A stretch of 64,000 nt of DNA from Acidobacteriota bacterium (GTDB lineage: Bacteria; Acidobacteriota; Blastocatellia; UBA7656): assembly GCA_040754075.1 (NCBI GenBank), contig JBFMDH010000015.1, positions 105,535 to 169,534 of the forward strand, read 5' to 3'. Made by a program: the position numbers and the translations under genes. How positions within the stretch are numbered: the first letter of the stretch is position 1; each line of letters starts with the position of its first letter. Below, piece after piece: positions 1-7,402 of this stretch. The notes under the pieces are model-generated. The model ran no database searches and was not told the DNA's origin. It saw only the letters and a list, made by a program, of their open reading frames with translations.

Positions 1-549
1 ATTGCCGCGCTCAAAGACACCTCGCCGGATGTGCGTGCCGCCGCTGCAAATGCGCTCAGTTTTTATGAAGACAAACGCGCGGTTGAACCTTTAATTGGCT
101 TACTCAAAGATGAAATCGCGTTTGTGCGCGCGGCGGCGGCGCGTGTACTCGGACAGCTTACAGATACGCGCGCCGTTGATTCGTTAATGGCGGCGCTGTT
201 TGATGAAAATTCGAGCGTTCGTGGTGCGGCGGCTTTGGGACTTGGCGCAATTAAAGATGAGCGCGCCCTCGATAAATTACTGATGAAAGCCCGTGATGAA
301 GCGCCGGATGTGCGCGCGGCAGTGGCGGCGGCGCTTGGCGGGTTACACCATAAAGGCGGGGTTCAGGCGCTCATCCAACTGCTCAAAGATGAATATAAGA
401 TGGTGCGGGTCTCTGCGGCGCTGTCGCTTGCAGACATCGGCGAAAAGAGCGCTACGACTGCCTTGCAGGACGCCATCGCCAATGAAAAAGATGAAGAGAC
501 ACGCGCGCAAATGAAAGAAGCTTTGCAGAGATTGCTGGCGGCAAAATGA
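1..549 (+). CDS. HEAT-repeat protein, 3' part
   Basis: The frame is open from the first base, so the gene starts before the window and only its C-terminal ~182 residues are seen. The protein is a run of about five and a half 31-residue HEAT-like units (PBS-lyase type). Each has the pattern vRaaAA.aLg....rAv..Li..LkDe and two amphipathic helices. Such solenoids act as protein-binding scaffolds. Nothing here shows a catalytic domain, which may lie upstream. The protein ends LLAAK, 8 bp before a perfect inverted repeat. Partner and pathway are unknown. Confidence 0.85.
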   Translation: MAALKDTSPDVRAAAANALSFYEDKRAVEPLIGLLKDEIAFVRAAAARVLGQLTDTRAVDSLMAALFDENSSVRGAAALGLGAIKDERALDKLLMKARDEAPDVRAAVAAALGGLHHKGGVQALIQLLKDEYKMVRVSAALSLADIGEKSATTALQDAIANEKDEETRAQMKEALQRLLAAK

Positions 550-557
550 ACCTGATA

Positions 558-610
558 GTTTTCAGTTTTTAGTGCTCAGTAAAATTGCCTGAGCACTAAA
601 AACTGAAAAC
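558..610. terminator. Perfect 22-bp inverted repeat between convergent genes
   Basis: Arms 558-579 and 589-610 are exact reverse complements (22 bp, 9-nt loop). It lies between the end of the HEAT gene and the end of rpsU on the other strand, so it can fold in transcripts from both sides. There is no strong T-run, so it may be a rho-independent-like terminator or a repetitive palindrome. Confidence 0.6.
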
Positions 611-616
611 CGCGAA

Positions 617-820
617 CTACTCTTCGGTTGGACGTTTTTTCATGCTCTTGCGGGCGCGACGGCGCGCGACCTGAGATTTCAGGCGTTTCTTTTCGCCGGG
701 TTTCAAATAGAACGAATGTTTTTTAGTATCCGTAATGATGCCTTCGCGCGCCACGGAACGTTTAAAGCGGCGAATCGCGCTCTCAATATTTTCGTTATCT
801 CCGACTTGTACCTTAGCCAC
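617..820 (-). CDS. rpsU: 30S ribosomal protein S21
   Basis: This small basic protein of 67 residues belongs to the 30S subunit and helps mRNA base-pair with the 16S 3' end. The family pattern is clear: an N-terminal VQVGDNENIESAIRRFKR segment, then a central REGIITDTKKHSFYLKPGEK and a lysine/arginine-rich tail. The start chosen is GTG at 820, preceded by GGAGG five bases upstream. A longer open frame runs upstream through the tRNA gene on the opposite strand and is not credible as protein. Length fits the family (about 65-70 aa). Confidence 0.95.
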   Translation of the reverse strand: MAKVQVGDNENIESAIRRFKRSVAREGIITDTKKHSFYLKPGEKKRLKSQVARRRARKSMKKRPTEE

Positions 821-952
821 AATATCCTCCAAATCAAATAAAGTAAACGCATAGATTACCGAACCAAGCGGAAAACTGTCAAACGCGGCAACGATTTTCG
901 ATTTTGCTTTTGACAATTGCCCGAACGGACGGCTATCATAACCATTCTTTTT

Positions 953-1026
<74 letters not shown>

Positions 1027-1102
1027 CTCTTTCAGTCAAACCCAAGTCTTACGAGATTCATTGAAGAGAATATCGCAGGGCTTGGGTTTCTTAGCGTTTA
1101 CG

Positions 1103-1375
1103 ATGCCAGCCAGAAGATTCATCATTCGCGGTCGGGTGCAGGGCGTGGGCTTTCGCTATTTCACGGTGCAGGCGGCAACCCGCGCAAGGGTGGTCGGCAC
1201 GGTGAAGAACTTACCGGACGGCAGCGTTGAAGCAATTGCCGAAGGCTCGCTTGCAAGCCTTGCGGCATTTTTATTGGAACTTAGGCGCGGACCAGGCTTC
1301 TCGCGGGTGACAGCGGTTGATGAGCAGGATTATCCGGCGATGGGGCATTATAAAAGTTTCGAGGTTATCTATTAA
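1103..1375 (+). CDS. acyP: Acylphosphatase
   Basis: This 90-residue enzyme hydrolyses the carboxyl-phosphate bond of acylphosphates in the cytoplasm. The signature RGRVQGVGFRYFTVQAA near residues 10-26 holds the phosphate-binding loop and the catalytic Arg of VGFR. The catalytic Asn is in VKNLPDGSVE, and the protein ends YKSFEVIY as the family does. ATG 1103 was chosen because it gives the normal family length. The open frame continues upstream into the tRNA-Pro gene, which is not coding. The ribosome-binding site is weak. It stands alone between a tRNA and apt. Confidence 0.92.
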   Translation: MPARRFIIRGRVQGVGFRYFTVQAATRARVVGTVKNLPDGSVEAIAEGSLASLAAFLLELRRGPGFSRVTAVDEQDYPAMGHYKSFEVIY

Positions 1376-1379
1376 TGAA

Positions 1380-1528
1380 AGTCTGGAGTCCGGAGTCGGG
1401 AGTCCTCTGAATAACCATGAAGTCTGAATGATGAATTATGAATGATAGCGCTTCTATTCCTACTTCTTCGTTTAGTATTCATACTTTGCTTATTCGGACG
1501 CCAGACTCTCGACTCTGGACTCCAGACT
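1380..1528. repeat. Heptamer-built long inverted repeat (element 1)
   Basis: Left arm 1380-1404 and right arm 1504-1528 are 25-nt inverted repeats with three mismatches. Both are made of 7-nt steps (AGTCTGG, AGTCCGG, AGTCGGG). The interior continues the 7-nt rhythm with different units (GTCTGAA, TGATGAA, TTATGAA at 1422-1442). The element fills the acyP-apt gap and ends about 20 bp before the apt start. Related elements occur at 24478, 30856 and 55461. Confidence 0.8.
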
Positions 1529-1547
1529 AAAAAAGAGGAGATAGATT

Positions 1548-2069
1548 GTGGACAGCTTAAAAGAATTGATACGCACGGTTCCCGATTTTCCAAAACCCGG
1601 GATTCAGTTTTATGACATTACAACGTTGCTCAAAGACCCTTATGGACTCAGGACAACCATTGACCGGCTCGTCGAATTGATTCACGACAACCAGATTGAT
1701 GTCGTCATCGGAATGGAAGCGCGCGGGTTTATTTTTGCCCCGGCGCTCGCTTATCGTTTAAAGGCGGGATTCGTGCCGGTTCGCAAACCGCGCAAATTAC
1801 CTGCTGAAACCGAATCGGTCTCTTATGCTTTGGAATACGGGACGGATACTTTAGAGATTCACAAAGACGCCATCGGCAACGGGCATCGCGTCTTGATTGC
1901 CGATGATTTGCTGGCAACCGGCGGCACCGCAAAAGCCGTAGTCGATTTAGTCGAAAAACTCGGTGGCATCGTCGCGGGACTGGCGTTCGTCGTGGAATTA
2001 AATTTCCTGAATGGTCGCGAAAAGTTAAAAGGTTACAAAGTCACTTCGCTGTTGCAATATGACGAATAG
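1548..2069 (+). CDS. apt: Adenine phosphoribosyltransferase
   Basis: This enzyme makes AMP from adenine and PRPP in purine salvage. The 173-residue length is typical. The N-terminal [17 protein letters not shown] is the family start. [16 protein letters not shown] and [10 protein letters not shown] follow, and the PRPP-binding motif [16 protein letters not shown] lies at residues ~119-134. The start is GTG 1548 with GAGGAG eight bases upstream. The heptamer inverted repeat just upstream may separate it from acyP transcription. Confidence 0.96.
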   Translation: MDSLKELIRTVPDFPKPGIQFYDITTLLKDPYGLRTTIDRLVELIHDNQIDVVIGMEARGFIFAPALAYRLKAGFVPVRKPRKLPAETESVSYALEYGTDTLEIHKDAIGNGHRVLIADDLLATGGTAKAVVDLVEKLGGIVAGLAFVVELNFLNGREKLKGYKVTSLLQYDE

Positions 2070-2272
2070 CGCAAGGTGTAACGGATTTTGCCGACCGCTG
2101 TTGCAGAACGGTTTTTACCAGGACTTATAGAGAAGTTAAAGAAGCAGTCAAAGACCACGATTGCCGGTCACCTCAGCGTCATTCGCTTAACCTTGGTTCG
2201 TGGCTTGACTTATCAATAACGGATAAACCATTTTTGCTTTGCTGATAGTGAACCGGCGCGAAAAATCATTTC

Positions 2273-2302
2273 TTGCCTTTGTCAGTTTCAGTTTGCGATA
2301 AT
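2273..2302 (+). promoter_or_regulatory. Sigma-70-type promoter of tRNA-Arg
   Basis: A -35 box TTGCCT (2273-2278), an 18-nt spacer and a -10 box GATAAT (2297-2302) lie 15 bp before the mature tRNA end, the expected placement. The rest of the apt-tRNA gap (2070-2272) shows no gene. Confidence 0.55.
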
Positions 2303-2317
2303 CGCGAGGACTGATGC

Positions 2318-2390
2318 GGGCCTGTAGCTCAAGGGATAGAGCGACGCTCTCCTAAAGCGTAGGTTGTAGGTTCAAGTCCTACCAGGCTCA
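2318..2390 (+). tRNA. tRNA-Arg (anticodon CCT)
   Basis: A 73-nt cloverleaf with acceptor GGGCCTG/CAGGCTC (one G-T pair) and discriminator A. The anticodon stem is ACGCT/AGCGT with loop CTCCTAA, and the T arm is GTAGGTTCAAGTCCTAC. CCA is not encoded. It reads AGG codons. A strong terminator follows. Confidence 0.95.
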
Positions 2391-2404
2391 TTGAAACAAA
2401 AATA

Positions 2405-2436
2405 AAAAAGGGAGCAAGTTGAAATGCTCCCTTTTT
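2405..2436. terminator. Bidirectional terminator between tRNA-Arg and tRNA-Pro
   Basis: The arms AAAAAGGGAGCA (2405-2416) and TGCTCCCTTTTT (2425-2436) pair perfectly across an 8-nt loop. The hairpin has a T-rich tail on the plus strand and an A-run upstream that gives a T tail on the minus strand. It can end both convergent tRNA transcripts. Confidence 0.85.
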
Positions 2437-2446
2437 ATTTTGAGGA

Positions 2447-2525
<79 letters not shown>

Positions 2526-2723
2526 GAACTTCCATTGTAAACAACTGGTTTACGGCGGTCAAAATTATTTTCAACCAACCATGGAGTTGTTTCTTAGAGG
2601 TCAACGTAAAGGCAGAATAATTTTTGCTACGGCTTCATAAGCCGCACGTTCATTGAGTAATGTCTCCTCTGAGCCTGTTATGAGTATTCAGCTCGATTAA
2701 TCTCTGTTGAGGAAAGGTAATCT

Positions 2724-4310
2724 ATGAAACACCACACAGCGATTTACTTTCTGAGTTCCATTGTCTTGATGCTTTTGATTGGCATTCGGGTTCCTGCGCA
2801 GGTTCAGCAAACAGACCCACGTCAACCGGATGACTGGCAACTTGATGACACCTTCGGGGTTGAAGTGTGGGTTGCTGCCAATCGGGTAGTTAATCCACCC
2901 AATGACCGACGCCTTTACCTCTCCATTCCACCTCAACATTTTAGCGAAGCAAATCTCAAAAAAGTTTTCAGCGGTTTTGCCACAAAATACCCTGTGCCGT
3001 TTTCACTTTGGATTTACGTTTACAGTGATAAAGATGCCTTAAAAAATTCGCGCAGTTATCAGGAATCCGGTTCCTGCATTCTCTTTATTGATAAACGTGT
3101 AGAACGAAACTGGTATCTCAGAACCGAACCGCCGCGCCAAGGCTTTCGTTGGGCTGAGTATTACCGACTAGATGAGCGCGAAACCTTTACCTATAACCTT
3201 GACCCGAATAAGGGAATTACTCGCACCGTTAATCTTAAACAACCTGTTGCAAACTATAATGGTGAACCAACAGCCGATTTGCTTCTGGCAATCGAATATA
3301 ACGACCTCGAAAAAGTAAAAGCGGTTATCGAATCCGGTGCGGATGTAAATAGGAACAGCAAGTATGGTGCGCCCCCTCTGATGATGGCTGTATCCAGAGG
3401 ACAAACCGAAATCGTAAAAACGCTGTTAAAAGCCGGAGCCAAGGTAAACTATCGCCTGAATGTCAATATCACCGAGGGCGAAACTTCCTTGATGAGTGCA
3501 GCCGGAAAGGGTGACAGCGAAATGATTGAACTGTTGCTCGACGCCGGAGCAAACATTGATGAGCACAATGATGACGGCAAATATACGAACGCCGACACGC
3601 CGCTGATTATGGCAACGATGAAAGGCTATGACGCGGCGGTTCGCACGCTTGTCCGGCGTGGGGCAAACATTGATGAACGAAATCGCTATGGCGAATCGGC
3701 TTTAATGGTTGCAGCGCTGGCGGGCTACCCAAAACTCGTTCAGTTCTTTCTCGACAATGGCACGCAGGTAGATGCCAGGGATAAAGACGGCAGCACTGCG
3801 TTAATGCTCGCGGGGGATTTCAACGAAGTGGTAGAAATTTTATTGAATGCTGGTGCGGATTTTAAGTTAAAAAACAATGAAGGGAAGACCACCTTGATGC
3901 TGGCAGTAATGGAGCATCAGTTCATTAAAATTGAGGCATTAATCAAGCGCGGTGCTGGACAGGAATCTATTGACGCTTGCAAGGCATACGTTGCAGCTAT
4001 CCGGAAGCCGAACCCCCGCGAGCAACGGATACTGAAAGAACAGGGATTTGAAATGCTCACCAGGTTGGCGCTTAAACTCGGACTGAACCATGAAGCGATT
4101 GCTGCTCGCCAGCAAGCCGTCACCGAGTTGGGTAATGATGCACTCATGATATTAAAATTGGGGCAACTCTATCTAGAGGTTGGCGATAAAAAATCTGCTT
4201 TGGCGCAACTGGAAATTTTGCAGACCTTGCAATCGCAAACTCAGGATGCCAAGCTTGCCTATATCTATGGTTATGCTGCGAGTGAACTGGCGAAAAAAAT
4301 CGATCAGTGA
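2724..4310 (+). CDS. Exported ankyrin-repeat protein
   Basis: This 528-residue protein has an N-terminal signal peptide (hydrophobic segment FLSSIVLMLLIGI, cleavage likely after VPAQ). Residues ~25-170 are a unique domain. Six or seven ankyrin repeats follow at about 175-410, with recurring pLmmA...G...iVk.LL.aGA.vn patterns. The last ~110 residues look like helical TPR-type repeats. Ankyrin stacks bind other proteins, and here the binding would be in the periplasm or outside the cell. ATG 2724 is preceded by GAGGAAAGG. It is alone and convergent with the kinase gene. The partner is unknown. Confidence 0.88.
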   Translation: MKHHTAIYFLSSIVLMLLIGIRVPAQVQQTDPRQPDDWQLDDTFGVEVWVAANRVVNPPNDRRLYLSIPPQHFSEANLKKVFSGFATKYPVPFSLWIYVYSDKDALKNSRSYQESGSCILFIDKRVERNWYLRTEPPRQGFRWAEYYRLDERETFTYNLDPNKGITRTVNLKQPVANYNGEPTADLLLAIEYNDLEKVKAVIESGADVNRNSKYGAPPLMMAVSRGQTEIVKTLLKAGAKVNYRLNVNITEGETSLMSAAGKGDSEMIELLLDAGANIDEHNDDGKYTNADTPLIMATMKGYDAAVRTLVRRGANIDERNRYGESALMVAALAGYPKLVQFFLDNGTQVDARDKDGSTALMLAGDFNEVVEILLNAGADFKLKNNEGKTTLMLAVMEHQFIKIEALIKRGAGQESIDACKAYVAAIRKPNPREQRILKEQGFEMLTRLALKLGLNHEAIAARQQAVTELGNDALMILKLGQLYLEVGDKKSALAQLEILQTLQSQTQDAKLAYIYGYAASELAKKIDQ

Positions 4311-4624
4311 AAGGAAAGCATTTGATGAAAAAGGGATTATTTCATTAGTTTGGTTGAGTAATTGATTGAGTAAAAGTAGAGCCTGCTGTTCAGAGGTCGT
4401 CGTCTGTGTCGCCGGTTTCGGGCGTTGCCAGTCCCGTAACCGACCGTGAAAACCGCGAAGGTTTACAGCAAGGCGGTAAACGCGGTGCCAGCAATCAAGG
4501 AAGATCGTAATCATTGGCAATCGCTTGTGAACCCATGCTCAAGAGACGATGATTGAAACCGTCATCGGCTCTTAGCTGTTTACGCTGACGGATTTTTAAA
4601 CTCGTTCGGGTTAAGGTTGCAATC
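4311..4624. other. Intergenic gap between convergent genes
   Basis: These 314 bases lie between the ends of the ankyrin and kinase genes. No open frame with a ribosome site, no RNA gene and no convincing terminator hairpin was seen. Confidence 0.5.
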
Positions 4625-7036
4625 TTATTTTCCAGCGGGAATGCCGATGCGGTCGATTAAATCGATGAAGCGTTCATCGTCGCGCAGACTATCGAACATC
4701 GGTTCGACATTGAGAAAGACTAAAAATCCTGACCGTTCTTCATAAGCTTTTTCCAACCATTCAAAGGTGAGATTTTTATCGCCAAGCCCCAGATAGATAA
4801 TCGCGAAATAGTATGCCGATACATATTTCTCGCGCGCCAACTCTTCCATCTCGTTTAATACTTCCAGGGCTTCGGTCTGTTTGCCCAGTAGCGCGTAGGC
4901 GTAACCGAGATGCGCCGCATAGGCCAGGCCGCCGCCTGAAAAAGTAAAGGCTTTGCTCAAGGCAGTGATGGCTTCCTGCATCTTTTTCTGCTGTAAAAAT
5001 GCCAGCCCCATAATCCAGTAGGCGAAGGTGAAATGGGCGTCCAATTCGAGCGCCTTGCGGCATTGCTCAATCGTCAAATCGTAATCTTTCGCAAAATAGT
5101 GCGCCCAGCCCAGACTGACGTAGGCAAAGGGCGAGAGCAGGTCAAGCCGTTGCGCTTGCAGACATTCTTTGATGGCATCGGCGTGCCGCCCGAGAGCTTT
5201 GAAATAAAACGCCAGCCCGTCGTGCCCATTGGCATAATTGGGGCTGAGTTCGATGCCGCGTTTGAACTCGCGTTTGGCTTCGGCTAAATTCCAATCGTAA
5301 AGCAGAAAGGAAAATCCCAGCGCGGTATGGGCTTCGCCGAGTGCGTCATCAATTTCCAAAGCTTTCAATACCGCCGCCTTGGCTTTCGGGTAAGCCTCGC
5401 GCGGCGCCCAGCCGCCGGTCGAAGAGGCGAGAAAGGCGTAGGCATCGGCAAGCCCCGCATAGGCGAGCGCATAGTTGGGGTCGAGGTCAATCGCTTGTTG
5501 AAAAGCTTCGATGCCTTTTTTGATCCACTCCTCTGTGCGTTTGCTGGTGACGAAATAACGCCCTTTTAAATAGCACTGATAAGCCTCCGCATTTTTTGTG
5601 TAACGTTTGGTCAGGCGTTTCTTTTCTGCGCCGGTGAGTTTCAAACGCAATTTTTCGCTGATGTCTTCGGCAATCTCTTCCTGCAAGGTGAAAATGTTGG
5701 TCATCTTGCGGCGGTATTGTTCGCCCCACAGTTGCGACTCTTTGGCAATATCGACGAGTTCGGTTTTGATGATTAAAAAATCGCCGCGCACAAGAACTCT
5801 CCCGGCAAGCACTGCGCGCACGCCGAGTTCGCGTCCGACCTCCTGCGGGTCAACATCTTTACACTTATAACGAAAGACGGTTGAGCGCGGCACCACTTTG
5901 AGTTTCGGAAGTTGCGATAAAGAATTGATGATGCTTTCGGTGATGCCGTCGGAAAGATACTCTGCATTGACATCATCCGTAGCGTTAAAGAGCGGCAGGA
6001 TGGCAAGCGAATCAATTGCCCGACGGGTTCGCGGCTTTGGTGGCGCAGGAGCCGGGAACAATTGGGTTTTTGAAACCATTTCGGTCGGCAATTGTACGGT
6101 CAGTTGACTGCTTTGATAAAAGGCTGTGGCGCTTGCGCCGGAATCGTTGACGCGCCTCAGTTCCGCTTCAAATTCCAACCGTTGTTTGAGGCGTTTCAAA
6201 TCATTCAGGAGATTTTTAATGCTCGGATAACGCTCGTCGCGGTCTTTCGATAAAGCTTTCCCGATGCTCCATTCGAGTTCGGATGGGACAGCGGATAAAA
6301 CGGTTGAGAGCGGCGCGGGTTGGGCGGTTAAAATCGCCGCCAGCACATCGCTGATGGTTTTCCCCGCAAAGGGATGTGCGCCCGCGAGCATTTCATAAAG
6401 CACGATACCGAGACTGAAAATGTCGCTACGGGTATCGACCTGAATGCCGCGCGCCTGTTCCGGTGACATATAAAACACCGTGCCGATGATCGTACCGGGA
6501 TTGGTCATGGTTTCGGTGATGGCAGCAACATTTTCATCGAGATTGAGGGCATCGCGCTCGGTCAACTTCGCCAAGCCGAAATCCAGCACCTTCACATAAC
6601 CATCGCCTCTCAGCATAATGTTTTCCGGTTTGATGTCGCGATGCACCAGTCCCGCTTGATGCGCCGCGCTGAGGGCATTTGCGATTTGTATGCCGATGTC
6701 GAGAACCTCGGTCAAATTGAATCGCGCCTGTTTCAATTGTTCGCGAAGCGTTCGTCCGTCAATGTATTCGGTGGCGATGTAATGCAAGCCTTGAATGATG
6801 CCAATATCATAAATGGTTAAAATATTCGGGTGATTCAGGGCTGAAGCGGCGCGCGCTTCTCTGGTGAAGCGTTCGATGGCAGCGCGGTCTTCGACAAATT
6901 TTTGCGGCAGAATTTTAATCGCCACATCACGGTGCAGGCGTTTATCAACGGCGCGATACACTTCCCCCATGCCGCCTGCGCCGAGCGGCGCGATGATTTC
7001 GTAATGGGCTAACTTTTTGCCGGCACTCAGATTCAT
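4625..7036 (-). CDS. Ser/Thr protein kinase with FlgO/TolB-like domain and TPRs
   Basis: 803 residues. The N-terminal ~270 are a Hanks-type kinase. They carry a glycine loop GAGGMGEVYRA, the catalytic lysine in VAIKIL, the loop HRDIKPENIM, DFGLAKLT, and YMSPEQARG in the activation segment. No transmembrane helix follows. Residues ~340-470 form an FlgO/TolB-N-like domain (SLAILPLFN, YLSDGITESIINSLS). The remaining ~330 residues hold a long TPR array. This architecture is common in Acidobacteriota and suggests a cytoplasmic signalling kinase that senses or recruits through its TPRs. ATG 7036 starts the kinase fold at the usual place. The substrate is not evident. Confidence 0.93.
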   Translation of the reverse strand: MNLSAGKKLAHYEIIAPLGAGGMGEVYRAVDKRLHRDVAIKILPQKFVEDRAAIERFTREARAASALNHPNILTIYDIGIIQGLHYIATEYIDGRTLREQLKQARFNLTEVLDIGIQIANALSAAHQAGLVHRDIKPENIMLRGDGYVKVLDFGLAKLTERDALNLDENVAAITETMTNPGTIIGTVFYMSPEQARGIQVDTRSDIFSLGIVLYEMLAGAHPFAGKTISDVLAAILTAQPAPLSTVLSAVPSELEWSIGKALSKDRDERYPSIKNLLNDLKRLKQRLEFEAELRRVNDSGASATAFYQSSQLTVQLPTEMVSKTQLFPAPAPPKPRTRRAIDSLAILPLFNATDDVNAEYLSDGITESIINSLSQLPKLKVVPRSTVFRYKCKDVDPQEVGRELGVRAVLAGRVLVRGDFLIIKTELVDIAKESQLWGEQYRRKMTNIFTLQEEIAEDISEKLRLKLTGAEKKRLTKRYTKNAEAYQCYLKGRYFVTSKRTEEWIKKGIEAFQQAIDLDPNYALAYAGLADAYAFLASSTGGWAPREAYPKAKAAVLKALEIDDALGEAHTALGFSFLLYDWNLAEAKREFKRGIELSPNYANGHDGLAFYFKALGRHADAIKECLQAQRLDLLSPFAYVSLGWAHYFAKDYDLTIEQCRKALELDAHFTFAYWIMGLAFLQQKKMQEAITALSKAFTFSGGGLAYAAHLGYAYALLGKQTEALEVLNEMEELAREKYVSAYYFAIIYLGLGDKNLTFEWLEKAYEERSGFLVFLNVEPMFDSLRDDERFIDLIDRIGIPAGK

Positions 7037-7402
7037 AAAATCCTAAATATTTTCTGAGTCCAATACGCTAAGGCTGAACCGAAGCGATTGTCAATTGAGC
7101 TTGCAAAAAGCGGCTTCGGCTGCGACGATTTGCCTGCCTGAAAAAAATATTTATCAATAAAAAAAATATTTTGTAACCGGGCAAAGGTTTTTTCAGTCTA
7201 TACGCACAAGACGGGCGCGTTCGTAGACGTGCTTCCACTGGCGCGGATGCGAGCGTTCCCGAAACATCATCGTTTATTTAAGGCAAAAGGCAAGAGGCAA
7301 GCAGCAAAGGGCGAAATAAGGGAATTCGCCTATTGTCTGGGGCTGCCCTTTTCTCTTTTCCTGACGGTTCTCATTGTATACACCAAAATCATCGGAGGAT
7401 TT
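7037..7402. promoter_or_regulatory. Divergent control region with A/T palindrome and heptamer run
   Basis: These 366 bases separate the divergent kinase and M14 peptidase genes. An A/T palindrome (arms 7144-7152 and 7164-7172, 9 bp) sits in a very A-rich stretch. Five 7-nt units of the AGGCAAR type run at 7281-7315, followed by a partly complementary segment GGGCTGCCCTTTT near 7340. An open frame crosses the region into the peptidase gene but shows no signal peptide until ATG 7403, so it is treated as non-coding. Confidence 0.45.

Noticed and set aside
7229..7402. Upstream start of the M14 peptidase
   Set aside because: The signal peptide begins at ATG 7403 with GGAGG; the upstream part contains heptamer repeat DNA.
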